Source: Streptomyces cyaneofuscatus (GTDB taxonomy: Bacteria; Actinomycetota; Actinomycetes; Streptomycetales; Streptomycetaceae). From it: a stretch of 64,000 nt of DNA. The DNA lies in assembly GCF_000718135.1 (NCBI RefSeq), contig NZ_JOEM01000007.1:248001-312000 (forward strand), in the 5' to 3' direction. The notes beneath the pieces are model-generated. The model ran no database searches and had not been told where the DNA came from. It saw nothing but the letters and a program-made list of their open reading frames with translations. This document shows positions 41,665-50,539 of the stretch, one piece after another (position 1 is the first letter of the stretch; every line of letters begins with the position of its first letter). Made by a program: the position numbers and the translations under genes.

Positions 41665-44214
41665 ATGGCATCCGCCGACGAGGGCCCCCCGGCGGGCCCC
41701 GGCCCGCTGCCCCCCGCGGATCCACGGGGCCCCGTGCGGCTGGGCGACGACGCGGTGGCGGTGATCGCCGGGGACGGCACGGTCATCGGCTGGACCCGCG
41801 GGGCGGAAGCCCTGCTGGGGTACGCGGCCGCCGAGATGGTGGGCCGCTCCGCCGCCCTGCTGCTGGCCGGGGCCCCGGACACCCGGCGTACGGCCGCGAT
41901 CGCCGCCCGTAGCCGTGAGGGGTCGGGGTGGAGCGGGCAGATCGCCCTGCGCGGCCGGGACGACCGGCTGATCGACGTCGACGTACGGGTCTCCGCCTCG
42001 TTCCTGGTCGCCGGGCGCGAGGGTTTCCTGGTCTCCGGGCGGGAGCGCACCCCGCAGTGGACGGTGGACGGGTCGGTGCTGGAGGGGTTCCTGACCCGGT
42101 CGCCGGTCGGCATGGCGGTGCTGGATCCGGAGCTGCGCTACATCTGGCTCAACGACACACTGGAGCAGTTCGGCGGGGTCCCCCGGGGGCAGCGCCTGGG
42201 GCGGCGGCCCGGCGATGTGCTGCCCGGGCTGCTCGCGGCGCCCATCGAGCGGCTCATGCGGCAGGTCCTGGCGACCGGCGTACCGGTCACCGACTACGAG
42301 TACCTGGGCTGGAGCTGGGCCGACCCGAACCGCCGGCGGGCCTATTCCAGCTCGTTCTTCCCGCTGGCGGACGCCGAGGAGAACCGGATCGGCATCGGCT
42401 ACATGGTGCTGGACGTGACCGACCGGTGGAACGCGCGCCGGCTGCTGGCGCTGGTGAACGAGGCGGGGGCCAGTATCGGCTCCACCCTGGATGTGCAGCG
42501 CACGGCCCAGGAGCTGGCGGATTTCGCGGTGCCCCGGTTCGCCGACTTCGTCTCCGTCGACCTGCTGGAGACACCGCTGGGCGGGCCCCGGCCGGGTCTC
42601 CCGCTGCTCGGCGCGGAGGTGCGGGGCGCCCGGCCGCCGATGCGCAGGATGGGGATGAGTTCGGTGCGCGAGGGGTGTCCGGAGGCGGTGGTGCGGGTCG
42701 GGGAGAGCGTCGACGTCGTACCGCCGCCGCACGGCGTCCACTTCCTTCTCGACGGTGACCCGGTGCTCCTGCCGATGCTCGACCCGGACAGTCACGTGTG
42801 GGCCGTGGAGCAGCCGGCGCGGGCCGCCCGGATCCGGGAGTTCGGGCTGCACTCGCTGATCTCCGTACCGATGCGGGCGCGGGACACCGTCCTCGGGCTC
42901 ACCACGTTCATGCGGTCGCAGAACCCGGTCCCGTTCGACGAGGACGATGTGGCGCCGGCCCGGGAGCTGGTGGCCCGGGCGGCGGTGTGCGTGGACAACG
43001 CCCGGCGCTACACCCGGGAGCACACCGCGGCGCTGGTGCTCCAGGAGAGCCTGCTGCCGCACACCCTGCGCGGCGGGACGGCGCTGGACGTGGCCTCCTC
43101 CTACCTCCCGGCGGACGCGAAGGACGGGGTCGGGGGCGACTGGTTCGATGTGATCCCGCTGTCCGGGGCCCGGGTCGGCCTGGTCATCGGGGACGTGGTG
43201 GGGCACGGGATCAGCGCGGCGGCGACGATGGGGCGGCTGCGGACCGCCGTGCAGACGCTGGCCGACATGGACCTGGCGCCCGACGAACTGCTGGCCCGGC
43301 TGGACGACCTCGTCATGCGGCTCAGCGAGGAGGAGCCGGCGGGCGGGCGGGCCGACCGGGGCGGTACGACGGTGCTGGGCGCCACCTGCCTCTACGCCGT
43401 CTACGATCCGGCGTCCCGCTGCTGCACGATGGCCCGGGCCGGGCACCCTCCGCCGGTGATCGTCACCCCGCAGGGCGCGGTCAGCTTCCCCGACCTTCCC
43501 CTCGGCCCGCCGCTGGGCCTGGGCGGGCTCCCCTTCGAGTCCCTCGACGTCGAGCTGCCCGAGGGAAGCCTGCTCGGCCTCTACACCGATGGCCTCATCG
43601 AGGGCCCCGAGAAGGACGTCGAGCAGGGCAAGATCCGGCTGGGGCGGGCGATCTCTCGGGACGGGCTGCCGCTGGACGAGCTGTGCGAGGCGGTGGTGAA
43701 GGAGCTCCTGCCCGTTCCGCAGCCCGACGACATCGCGCTCCTCCTCGCCCGCACCCATGCGCTGAAGCCCGACCGGGTGGTCTCCTGGGAGGTGCCGCTC
43801 GACCCGGCGGCCGTCGGGACGACCCGGAACAAGGTGGCCCGCCAGCTGGAGGCGTGGGGGCTCGACGAGCTGACGATGACGACCGAACTGATCGTCAGCG
43901 AGCTGGTGACCAACGCGATCCGGTACGCCTCCGGGCCCGTACGGCTGCGGCTGCTGCTCCAGTCCGTGCTGACCTGCGAGGTCTCCGACGCCAGCAGCAC
44001 CACCCCACGGCTGCGGCACGCCCGGACGACGGACGAGGGCGGACGCGGTCTGTTCCTGGTCGCCCAGCTCGCCCGGCGCTGGGGCACCCGGTACACGCAC
44101 CGGGGGAAGATCATCTGGGCGGAGCAGGGGCTGCCGTCGTCCCCGCCTCCGCCGGTGCCTCCGGTCGGGTCCCCTCCGGTGTCTCCGTCTCCCCCTCCCG
44201 GCTCTTCCGGCTGA
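41665..44214 (+). CDS. PAS/GAF/PP2C phosphatase with anti-sigma ATPase domain
   Basis: The protein has 849 aa; ATG 41665 is chosen, ATG 41650 is the alternative. Domains in order: a PAS-like domain (about 20-130), a second PAS (about 135-240, 'VLDPELRYIWLNDTLEQFGG'), GAF (about 265-440), a SpoIIE/RsbU PP2C phosphatase ('GVGGDWFDVIPL', 'GDVVGHGISAAATMGRLR', 'GLYTDGLIE'), an RsbW-like HATPase ('ELIVSELVTNAIRYASG', 'EGGRGLFLVAQLARRWG') and a Pro-rich tail. It probably controls an anti-sigma/anti-anti-sigma switch. Its 3' end overlaps the convergent ABC gene by 104 bp. Confidence 0.8.
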   Translation: MASADEGPPAGPGPLPPADPRGPVRLGDDAVAVIAGDGTVIGWTRGAEALLGYAAAEMVGRSAALLLAGAPDTRRTAAIAARSREGSGWSGQIALRGRDDRLIDVDVRVSASFLVAGREGFLVSGRERTPQWTVDGSVLEGFLTRSPVGMAVLDPELRYIWLNDTLEQFGGVPRGQRLGRRPGDVLPGLLAAPIERLMRQVLATGVPVTDYEYLGWSWADPNRRRAYSSSFFPLADAEENRIGIGYMVLDVTDRWNARRLLALVNEAGASIGSTLDVQRTAQELADFAVPRFADFVSVDLLETPLGGPRPGLPLLGAEVRGARPPMRRMGMSSVREGCPEAVVRVGESVDVVPPPHGVHFLLDGDPVLLPMLDPDSHVWAVEQPARAARIREFGLHSLISVPMRARDTVLGLTTFMRSQNPVPFDEDDVAPARELVARAAVCVDNARRYTREHTAALVLQESLLPHTLRGGTALDVASSYLPADAKDGVGGDWFDVIPLSGARVGLVIGDVVGHGISAAATMGRLRTAVQTLADMDLAPDELLARLDDLVMRLSEEEPAGGRADRGGTTVLGATCLYAVYDPASRCCTMARAGHPPPVIVTPQGAVSFPDLPLGPPLGLGGLPFESLDVELPEGSLLGLYTDGLIEGPEKDVEQGKIRLGRAISRDGLPLDELCEAVVKELLPVPQPDDIALLLARTHALKPDRVVSWEVPLDPAAVGTTRNKVARQLEAWGLDELTMTTELIVSELVTNAIRYASGPVRLRLLLQSVLTCEVSDASSTTPRLRHARTTDEGGRGLFLVAQLARRWGTRYTHRGKIIWAEQGLPSSPPPPVPPVGSPPVSPSPPPGSSG

Positions 44215-45991
44215 GCAGCCGGGTCAGCGCGCCGCCCGCCCCGATCAGCTCGTCCCAGGTGCCCTCCTCGACGATGCGGCCCCCGTCGAGGACCGCGACG
44301 CGGTCGGCCCTGCGGACGGTGGCGGGGCGGTGGGCGATGATCAGCGTCGTACGGGAACGGGCCCGGGAGTCCGCCGCGAGCGCCCGCGCCAGTTCCGCGT
44401 CGCCCTGGTGGTCGAGGTGCGCCGTCGTCTCGTCCAGGACGAGGACCCGGGGGCGGCCGAGGAGCCCCCGGGCCAGGGCGACCCGGGCGCGCTGGCCGCC
44501 GGAGAGGGTCGCGCCGCGTTCCCCGACCGGGGTGTCCAGGCCTTGGGGCAGCGCGCCGGCGACGGGGGCGAGGCCGCAGGTGCGGAGGGTGGCGGCCAGC
44601 TCGTGGTCGGTGGCCTCGGGGGCGCCGAGGCGGAGGTTCTCGGCGAGCGTCCCGTGGAAGAGCGGGGCTTCCTGGCCGACGACGCACACGGCGGCCCGCA
44701 GGTCGTCCTCGGCGAGGTCCCGCAGGTCGACGGGGTGGGCGGCGTCCTGGGGAACCAGCTCCACCGTGCCTTCCTGCGGGTCCCAGTAGCGGGCCAGGAG
44801 ATGGGCGACGCTGCTCTTGCCGGCCCCCGACGCGCCGACGAGGGCCACCGTCTCGCCCGGCCGCACCGTCAGGTCGAGGCCGTCCAGGACGGGGGCGGAG
44901 CCGTAGCCGAACCGTACGCCGCGCAGCCGCAGGCCCAGCGGACCCGCCGGGGCGGGGAGCGGGGAGACGGGGGCGGGGGCCCCGGCGGGGGCGTTCACCG
45001 CCGCGCGGACCCGGGCGGCGGCGGCGCGCAGGCTGCCCGCCCGGCCCAGCGCGGCCGCCGATTCGGCCACCGGGGCGAGGGCGCCGAGGGCGAGGGCCAT
45101 GGCCGCCGGAGCCCAGGCGCCGTCGAGCCGTCCGCCGCCCGCCGCGTGGGCGGCGGCGGCCACGACCCCGATGACGGCGCCGACGACGAGCAGATCGCGG
45201 GCGGCTCCGGCCCCTGTCTCCCAGGACTGCTCGGCCCGCTGGGCACGGGCGAGGCGCCGGCCGCCGGACCGCAGCCGGGCCCGCGTACGGTCCAGGGCGC
45301 CTGCCATCAGCAGCTCACGCAGGCCGTCGACACTCTCCACGCTCTCCGCGGAGAGGCCGGCGAGCGCGGCCCGGGTCCGCGCCCCGCGCTCGGCGCGGCC
45401 CCGCGCCTCCAGCAGAGGCGACCAGAGGAGCAGCAGGGCGGCGGGCACGACGGCGACGAGCAGCCAGGGCCCCAGCACACCCAGCAGGGTGGCGGCCACC
45501 GCGAAGACGAGCCCGGAGGCGAGGAGTTGGGCGATGGCGTGGGCGTAGAAGAACTCCAGGGCCTCCACATCCCCGAGCGCGGTCGCGGCGAGATCACCGC
45601 TGCGGCGCCCCGCGATCCGGGCGGGCGCCGAGCGGGCGAGCCCGTCGAAGACCCGGACGCGCAGTTCGGCCAGGACGCGGTAGGCGAGGTCGTGGGAGAG
45701 GTCCATCTCCCGCCAGGTGGCCAGCGCCCTGAGCAGGACGAGCCCGATGAGGACGGCCACGGTCGTGGGTGAGGGGGCCCGGTGCTCGATCACCGCGGTG
45801 CCCACGGTGTGCGCGGCGAGGGTGACCAGGGCGACCAGGGCCGCCTGGTCGACGAGGGCGGCGAGGCAGGTGCGCAGGACGGTGGCGCGGTGGGCGCCGA
45901 GGACGGGGAGGAGGGAGCGGAGGGCGCCGGTGTCGTGGGGGGCGGTGGCCTTCACGGATGCGGACAGGGGTGCGGGCTCGGGCGGTGTCAT
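44111..45991 (-). CDS. ABC exporter half-transporter (permease-ATPase), RiPP operon
   Basis: The protein has 626 aa. An N-terminal six-helix membrane domain is followed by an ATPase: Walker A 'GASGAGKSS', signature 'LSGGQRARVALARGLLG', Walker B 'VLVLDETTAHLD'. The ATP motifs are intact. It belongs to the CydCD/exporter class and overlaps the upstream half-transporter (ATGA), so the two should form a heterodimer exporting the RiPP. Its C-terminal Pro/Ala/Glu tail overlaps the phosphatase gene. It is the last gene of the operon. Confidence 0.75.
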   Translation of the reverse strand: MTPPEPAPLSASVKATAPHDTGALRSLLPVLGAHRATVLRTCLAALVDQAALVALVTLAAHTVGTAVIEHRAPSPTTVAVLIGLVLLRALATWREMDLSHDLAYRVLAELRVRVFDGLARSAPARIAGRRSGDLAATALGDVEALEFFYAHAIAQLLASGLVFAVAATLLGVLGPWLLVAVVPAALLLLWSPLLEARGRAERGARTRAALAGLSAESVESVDGLRELLMAGALDRTRARLRSGGRRLARAQRAEQSWETGAGAARDLLVVGAVIGVVAAAAHAAGGGRLDGAWAPAAMALALGALAPVAESAAALGRAGSLRAAAARVRAAVNAPAGAPAPVSPLPAPAGPLGLRLRGVRFGYGSAPVLDGLDLTVRPGETVALVGASGAGKSSVAHLLARYWDPQEGTVELVPQDAAHPVDLRDLAEDDLRAAVCVVGQEAPLFHGTLAENLRLGAPEATDHELAATLRTCGLAPVAGALPQGLDTPVGERGATLSGGQRARVALARGLLGRPRVLVLDETTAHLDHQGDAELARALAADSRARSRTTLIIAHRPATVRRADRVAVLDGGRIVEEGTWDELIGAGGALTRLLSRKSREGETETPEGTRPEAPAEAGTTAAPAPPR

Positions 45992-47799
45992 GCGGCGTGC
46001 TCCTCCTGGGCGGGGCGGCCGGCTTGCTCCTGTGAGGTACCGCCCACGTGCTCCTGTGAGGTACCGCCCACGTGCTCCTGGGCGGTGCGGCCTGCCGCGA
46101 TGAGCGAGGCGTACACGCCGCCGCCCGCCAGCAGTCCGCTGTGGTCGCCGGATGCCTCGACCCGCCCGCCGTCGAGGACGACGATGTGGTCGGCGTGGCG
46201 GACGGCGTCGAGCCGGTGGGCGACGACGAGGCAGGTTCGGCCCCGGCTCGCCGCCGGCAGCTCCCGGACGATCCGGGCCTCGCCCCGCTCGTCCACCGCG
46301 CTGGTGGCCTCGTCCAGGATCAGGACCGGTGCGTCGGCGAGGAGGGCGCGGGCGAGGGCGAGCCGTTGGCGCTGGCCGCCGGAGAGCGTGGCGCCGCGTT
46401 CACCGACGAGGGTGTCGTACCCCTGCGGGAAGGCGGTGATCTCCTGGTGGATGCCCGCCGCCCGGGCGGCGGACCGCAGCTGTACGCCGGTGGCGTCCGG
46501 CCGGGCGATGCGCAGGTTCTCGGCGATCGTGGCGTGGAAGAGGTACGTCTCCTGGGAGACGACGGCGATCCCCCGGCGCAGCGAGGCGAGGGTGTACGCG
46601 GCGGTCTCGGTCCCGGCGATCGTGACGCGCCCGCTGTCGGGGTCGCGCTGGCGCAGCAGCAGGCTCAGCAGGGTCGACTTCCCGGCGCCGGAGGGCCCGA
46701 CGATCGCAGTCGTCCGCCCGGCGGGTGCGGTGAAGGTGACGCCGTCCAGGGCGGGGCGCTCGCTCGACGGGTGGGTGAAGTGGACGTCCGTGAAACGGAT
46801 TTCGGGGGCGGTGGCCCAGCGGGCCTCCACCGTTCCCCGGTCGGCGACGGCGGGTTCGGCGGTGCGCAGGGCGGCGATCCCGTCGGCGGCGGAGACCCCG
46901 AGGTAGCCGGCGTGCCATTCGCGGGAGAGGTCGCGGATGGGGCGGAAGCACTCGGAGGCGAGCATCAGCAGGAGGTAGGTCCCGGTGGTGGCGGTGCGTC
47001 CGGTGGCCGCCGAGGAGCACGCCACCAAAACGGCGGCCGCGGTGCCGCCCTGGACGGCGAGGTCGGTGAGACCGGTGTCGACGAGCGAGACCCGGAGTTT
47101 GGCGACGGTCGCCCGGTGGAGCACCGCCGACCGCTGCTCCAGCCGGTCCCGTACGCGGCCCACCGCACCGGCCGCGCGCAGGGTGGCCATGCCCTGCAGA
47201 GCTTCCAGGTAGTCGGCGGCGAGGGCTTCGTAGGAGTCCCAGTGCTCCTTGCCGCGCCGGGCGAGCAGCCGGTCCCACCCGCGCGGACCGAAGAGTGCGA
47301 GCAGCAGGGCCAGGCCGAGGGCGAGGGCGGCGTACGGCTCGATGAGCGCTACGGCGACGAGCAGGAGGGGCGGGACGGCCGAGGTGATGAGCGCCTGGGG
47401 GAGGTAGCGGGAGACGTAGGCGTCCACGCCCTCGACGCCGTCGACGAGCGTGGCGCGTACGGCTCCGGCCCGGGCACCGGTGATCGCGGTGGGCCCGAGT
47501 TCGCCGAGGCGGGACAGGAGGGTGTCGCGGAGCCGGATCCGGACGGCGGCGCCCGCTGTGACGGCGGTCAGCCGCTGGGCCCGGCCGAGCGCGGCGCGGA
47601 CGAGGACGACGGCGAGCACGGTGAGGAGGTGCGGCGCCAGGCCGGACGTGTCGCCCTGGGCGATCCGGGAGAGGACGACGGCGAGCAGCACGGCTTGGGC
47701 GAGGTGGGTGAGGGTGCCCGCGGCGAGCAGCGCGGTCGCGCCGCCGAGGGGACGGCGGGCGGTGCGGGCGGCGCGCAGGAGTTCTGGGTGGAGCATCAT
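45988..47799 (-). CDS. ABC exporter half-transporter (permease-ATPase), RiPP operon
   Basis: The protein has 603 aa. ATG 47799 overlaps the SagB-like stop (ATGA). Six membrane segments and an ATPase with Walker A 'GPSGAGKST', signature 'LSGGQRQRLALARALLA' and Walker B 'VLILDEATSAVDE' are clear. The C-terminus carries a tandem repeat encoding 'QEHVGGTS', two copies of a 24-bp unit. It is the likely heterodimer partner of the following gene, for export of the mature peptide or for self-protection. Confidence 0.75.
   Translation of the reverse strand: MMLHPELLRAARTARRPLGGATALLAAGTLTHLAQAVLLAVVLSRIAQGDTSGLAPHLLTVLAVVLVRAALGRAQRLTAVTAGAAVRIRLRDTLLSRLGELGPTAITGARAGAVRATLVDGVEGVDAYVSRYLPQALITSAVPPLLLVAVALIEPYAALALGLALLLALFGPRGWDRLLARRGKEHWDSYEALAADYLEALQGMATLRAAGAVGRVRDRLEQRSAVLHRATVAKLRVSLVDTGLTDLAVQGGTAAAVLVACSSAATGRTATTGTYLLLMLASECFRPIRDLSREWHAGYLGVSAADGIAALRTAEPAVADRGTVEARWATAPEIRFTDVHFTHPSSERPALDGVTFTAPAGRTTAIVGPSGAGKSTLLSLLLRQRDPDSGRVTIAGTETAAYTLASLRRGIAVVSQETYLFHATIAENLRIARPDATGVQLRSAARAAGIHQEITAFPQGYDTLVGERGATLSGGQRQRLALARALLADAPVLILDEATSAVDERGEARIVRELPAASRGRTCLVVAHRLDAVRHADHIVVLDGGRVEASGDHSGLLAGGGVYASLIAAGRTAQEHVGGTSQEHVGGTSQEQAGRPAQEEHAA
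46031..46078. repeat. Two perfect tandem 24-bp repeats in an ABC exporter gene
   Basis: The 24-bp unit beginning TGTGAGGTACCGCCCACGTG occurs twice in tandem without mismatch and in frame, adding one 8-residue block each near the exporter C-terminus. Copy number could vary between strains without frameshift. Confidence 0.85.
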
Positions 47800-49151
47800 G
47801 GGCGTTCTTCCTTGCCCGGGAGGGGCGGTGGGGCGGGGGGTGGGGGATCGGCCGGCCCGGCGAGGGCGAGGCCGTGGACGATCCAGTCGTGTCCGGGGGC
47901 GTCGCCCAGTGCGGCGCCGAGGTCGGCCTGGAGCCAGGAGCCGATGGGGCGTGAGCGGAGCCCGAGGGCGGCGGCGTGGGCCTGGGCGACCCCGGCGGCG
48001 TAACCGGCGGCGAGGTGGCTGCGGCGGATCCGGGACGGCGGGGCGTCGGCAGGGCAGCCGTGGGCGACCAGCACCGCGCCTGCCGTACCGATCCACCGCT
48101 GGCCCGCCGCCCAGTGGGCGAGGGTGGGGCGGGCATCGCCGGTGGCGAGGGGGCCGGCGGTCGTGAGGAGCCCCGGGGCGTCGCCGCCGACGGCCGCGGC
48201 CCAGGCGGGGCCGTCCGGCCGGGCCCCCTCGGCGGTGGCCAGGACCCGGGCGAGCAGGTCGGGGGCTGGTGGGTGCGCCAGGTCGGAGGGGGGTGCGCTC
48301 CTTCGCGTACGGAGGGTCTCGTCCGTCACCGGGGTGGGGCGGGCGGCCGGGTGCCAGGTGGAGTCTGCACCTGCCGACAGATGCGTCAACAGGTGCCGGG
48401 CAGCGAACAGTTCGCGGGGCGTGGCGTTGCCGCCGGCGCCCGGTTGCGGGAGGGGAATGGCGGCGCAGGGCAGGGCGGCCCACGCGGTGAGCGGGGCAGT
48501 TGAGGGGGCGAGCGCGTCTGCGGACCGCAACCAGATGGCCACGAGGGGGAGTTCGGATTCAACGCCGGGCCTTCGGGTCTGCCGATCGGCCGCACGGGGC
48601 AGTCCGGCCGCCGCGGCGAGCTCTTCACCGTCCGCGTCGAGGGAGACCCGCACGTCGCCCGGGGCAGCGGCGAGCGCCAAGGCGGCCGCCGCGTGACCGG
48701 CGTCCAGCAGAAGAAGCGGCCAGGCGCGGTGCCCGTAGTGCGCGACCGTACGGGCGGCCGTGACGGTGAGGACGACGACGGCTCCCGGGGGCGCGTCGGC
48801 GGGGGCCCGGCCGCGCGGGTGGGCACGGTGGGCGCGCGGGTCGTAGGCGTACCGCCCGGGCGGCAGCGAGCAGCCGGGGCCGACGAGCAGGTGCGCTCGT
48901 ACGGGATGGAGCGCGCCCGCCGAGGCGACGGGCCGCAGTCGGCCGCCTGCCTTCCGGGGCGCGGCGAGGGACAGCCGCAGAACACGGTCCAGGTCCACCC
49001 CTCCCCCGGCCCCGGCCGGGTGCAGCCCCGGGCCGCCCCACGGGAAGGCGCGCTCCGGCAGATACGGGACGGTGCGCGGCACGCGGGGTGACCTGGCGTC
49101 GGCCAGGGCGCGGCTCAGGAGGCCGGGGGCTGCGGGAGGAGCCTGGGGCAT
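47796..49151 (-). CDS. SagB-type dehydrogenase (nitroreductase fold), RiPP operon
   Basis: The protein has 451 aa from ATG 49151 (AAGGAG upstream). The N-terminal half has 'ASAGALHPVRAHLLVG' and 'LPPGRYAYDPRAH', the SagB/McbC pattern that binds FMN and oxidises azolines to azoles. The C-terminal half repeats the nitroreductase fold ('WIGTAGAVLVAHG', 'AAGVAQAHAAALGLRSRPIGSW'), so it is a tandem two-lobe enzyme. It would act after the YcaO enzyme on the precursor at 53064. FMN use is from family knowledge. Confidence 0.75.
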   Translation of the reverse strand: MPQAPPAAPGLLSRALADARSPRVPRTVPYLPERAFPWGGPGLHPAGAGGGVDLDRVLRLSLAAPRKAGGRLRPVASAGALHPVRAHLLVGPGCSLPPGRYAYDPRAHRAHPRGRAPADAPPGAVVVLTVTAARTVAHYGHRAWPLLLLDAGHAAAALALAAAPGDVRVSLDADGEELAAAAGLPRAADRQTRRPGVESELPLVAIWLRSADALAPSTAPLTAWAALPCAAIPLPQPGAGGNATPRELFAARHLLTHLSAGADSTWHPAARPTPVTDETLRTRRSAPPSDLAHPPAPDLLARVLATAEGARPDGPAWAAAVGGDAPGLLTTAGPLATGDARPTLAHWAAGQRWIGTAGAVLVAHGCPADAPPSRIRRSHLAAGYAAGVAQAHAAALGLRSRPIGSWLQADLGAALGDAPGHDWIVHGLALAGPADPPPPAPPPLPGKEERP

Positions 49152-49165
49152 GGGCGCGTGCTCCT

Positions 49166-50539
49166 TTACATGTGCGGCGGCGGTGCGAGGGTGAAGTCCG
49201 CCGGGCGGGTAGGGGGTCGGGTGCGCCAGCCCCGGTCGAGCGCGGCCTCGGCGAAGCGCGGGCAGCCGAAGTAGGCGAAGGCGGCGGGGGCGTTGGGGAT
49301 CAGGCCGGAGACCAGCACGCGGGCGACCCGCAGGGAGGTTTCGGCGATGTCCTCGGTGGTCAGGTCGACCGTGATCACCCGGTGGCCGCCGGCGGCGAGT
49401 GCCGCGTCCAGGGCGGGGCGGCTGCCGGAGGCGATCTCCGTGACGGGGACGACGCCCCCGGCGGGTGCGGTGAAGCGTCGGGCCAGCGGGGCCATCCGGT
49501 CGTCGAGCCAGACCTGCACATGGGCGCCGAGGTCCCGTACGGCGGCGAACTGCGGTCCGCAGTCGTCGAGATAGCGGCGGTCGGCCCGGTGGTCCAGGTA
49601 CAGGCCCCGGGCGAAGAGGCCGGCCTCCACCGACCGGTGGACCCAGCCGTCGGCATCCACCGCGCCCTGCGTGAACACCCAGGTGTGCACCGCCTCCAGC
49701 ACCGCCTTGCGGGCCGCCTCCGCCGGGTCGTACCTGCAGGCGAACCCGGCGGCGTGGATGCCGCGCCGGGGATCGTGGACCAGGGCCGCCACGCAGGGGG
49801 CGAACTCGGAGGGCATTTCCACGATGCGGACGTCCAGTTCGGCACCTGCCAGATCCTCGGTCAGACCGGGCACGCTCGCCGGGTCGATGCCCCGGGTGGG
49901 TCCGTCCAAATGCCACCACAGCTCCAGGGCGTCACGCTCGACGACTTCGAGCAGCCCGCGCTCGACGGCATCGTCGAAGCCCTGGCCGGTGGCTATGCCC
50001 GCGTAGTTCAGGTGGTGCGTGCGGGGCAGCGAACGCAGTTCGCCCTGCCGCCAGTTGAGGTGGGTGAGGGAGACCGGTGCCCAGCAGGGCCGCCCGTCCT
50101 CCGTGCCCGGTGTCCAGAGTGCCGGCGTGTCGGGGGTGAGTTCGGCGTACGGGAATCCTGGGCGCCCGTGCTGCCAGGAGGCGTACGTGGGGACCGCCCC
50201 GGGCCCGTACAGCCGCAGGCCCTCCGCCTCCAGCTCGGCGGCCGTGGCCCTGCGGGGTGCGGCGGGGTGGCCGGGCGGCGGGACCCGGTTGCCGCAGTAG
50301 CGTTCCACGGCCTCGGCGACGGCGGCGATCCAGGCACCTTGGGCGTCCCCGAAGGTGGTGCCGAGCGAGACCCGGTCCGCGGGCCAGGCGCCGAGGCGTC
50401 GGGCGTCGGCGACCTCGGCGGTCATCGCGGTGTAGCGGGGCGGCGCCCCTGCGGGGTGCTCGACGGGCCCGACACCCCGGATCAGCCCGCAGACGGGGTC
50501 GACCAGGGCTTCGATGGGCAAGGTGCTGGTCAACGGCAT
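49166..50539 (-). CDS. YcaO-domain RiPP cyclodehydratase
   Basis: The protein has 457 aa. YcaO ATP-binding features are visible: 'GDAQGAWIAAVAEAVERYCGN' (Glu residues about 76 and 79) and 'GLLEVVERDALELWW' (about 196-209). YcaO enzymes activate a peptide backbone amide with ATP to form azolines, thioamides or amidines. The usual Pro-rich C-terminal PxPxP is only partly kept (APPPHM). The precursor lacks Cys, so Ser/Thr-derived rings or an amidine are the possible products. It overlaps the S15 hydrolase gene by 10 bp. Confidence 0.85.
   Translation of the reverse strand: MPLTSTLPIEALVDPVCGLIRGVGPVEHPAGAPPRYTAMTAEVADARRLGAWPADRVSLGTTFGDAQGAWIAAVAEAVERYCGNRVPPPGHPAAPRRATAAELEAEGLRLYGPGAVPTYASWQHGRPGFPYAELTPDTPALWTPGTEDGRPCWAPVSLTHLNWRQGELRSLPRTHHLNYAGIATGQGFDDAVERGLLEVVERDALELWWHLDGPTRGIDPASVPGLTEDLAGAELDVRIVEMPSEFAPCVAALVHDPRRGIHAAGFACRYDPAEAARKAVLEAVHTWVFTQGAVDADGWVHRSVEAGLFARGLYLDHRADRRYLDDCGPQFAAVRDLGAHVQVWLDDRMAPLARRFTAPAGGVVPVTEIASGSRPALDAALAAGGHRVITVDLTTEDIAETSLRVARVLVSGLIPNAPAAFAYFGCPRFAEAALDRGWRTRPPTRPADFTLAPPPHM

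Noticed and set aside
44111..47799. CydCD cytochrome bd assembly transporter
   Set aside because: The fold resembles CydC/CydD, but there are no cytochrome bd genes and both ABC genes are coupled to the YcaO operon.
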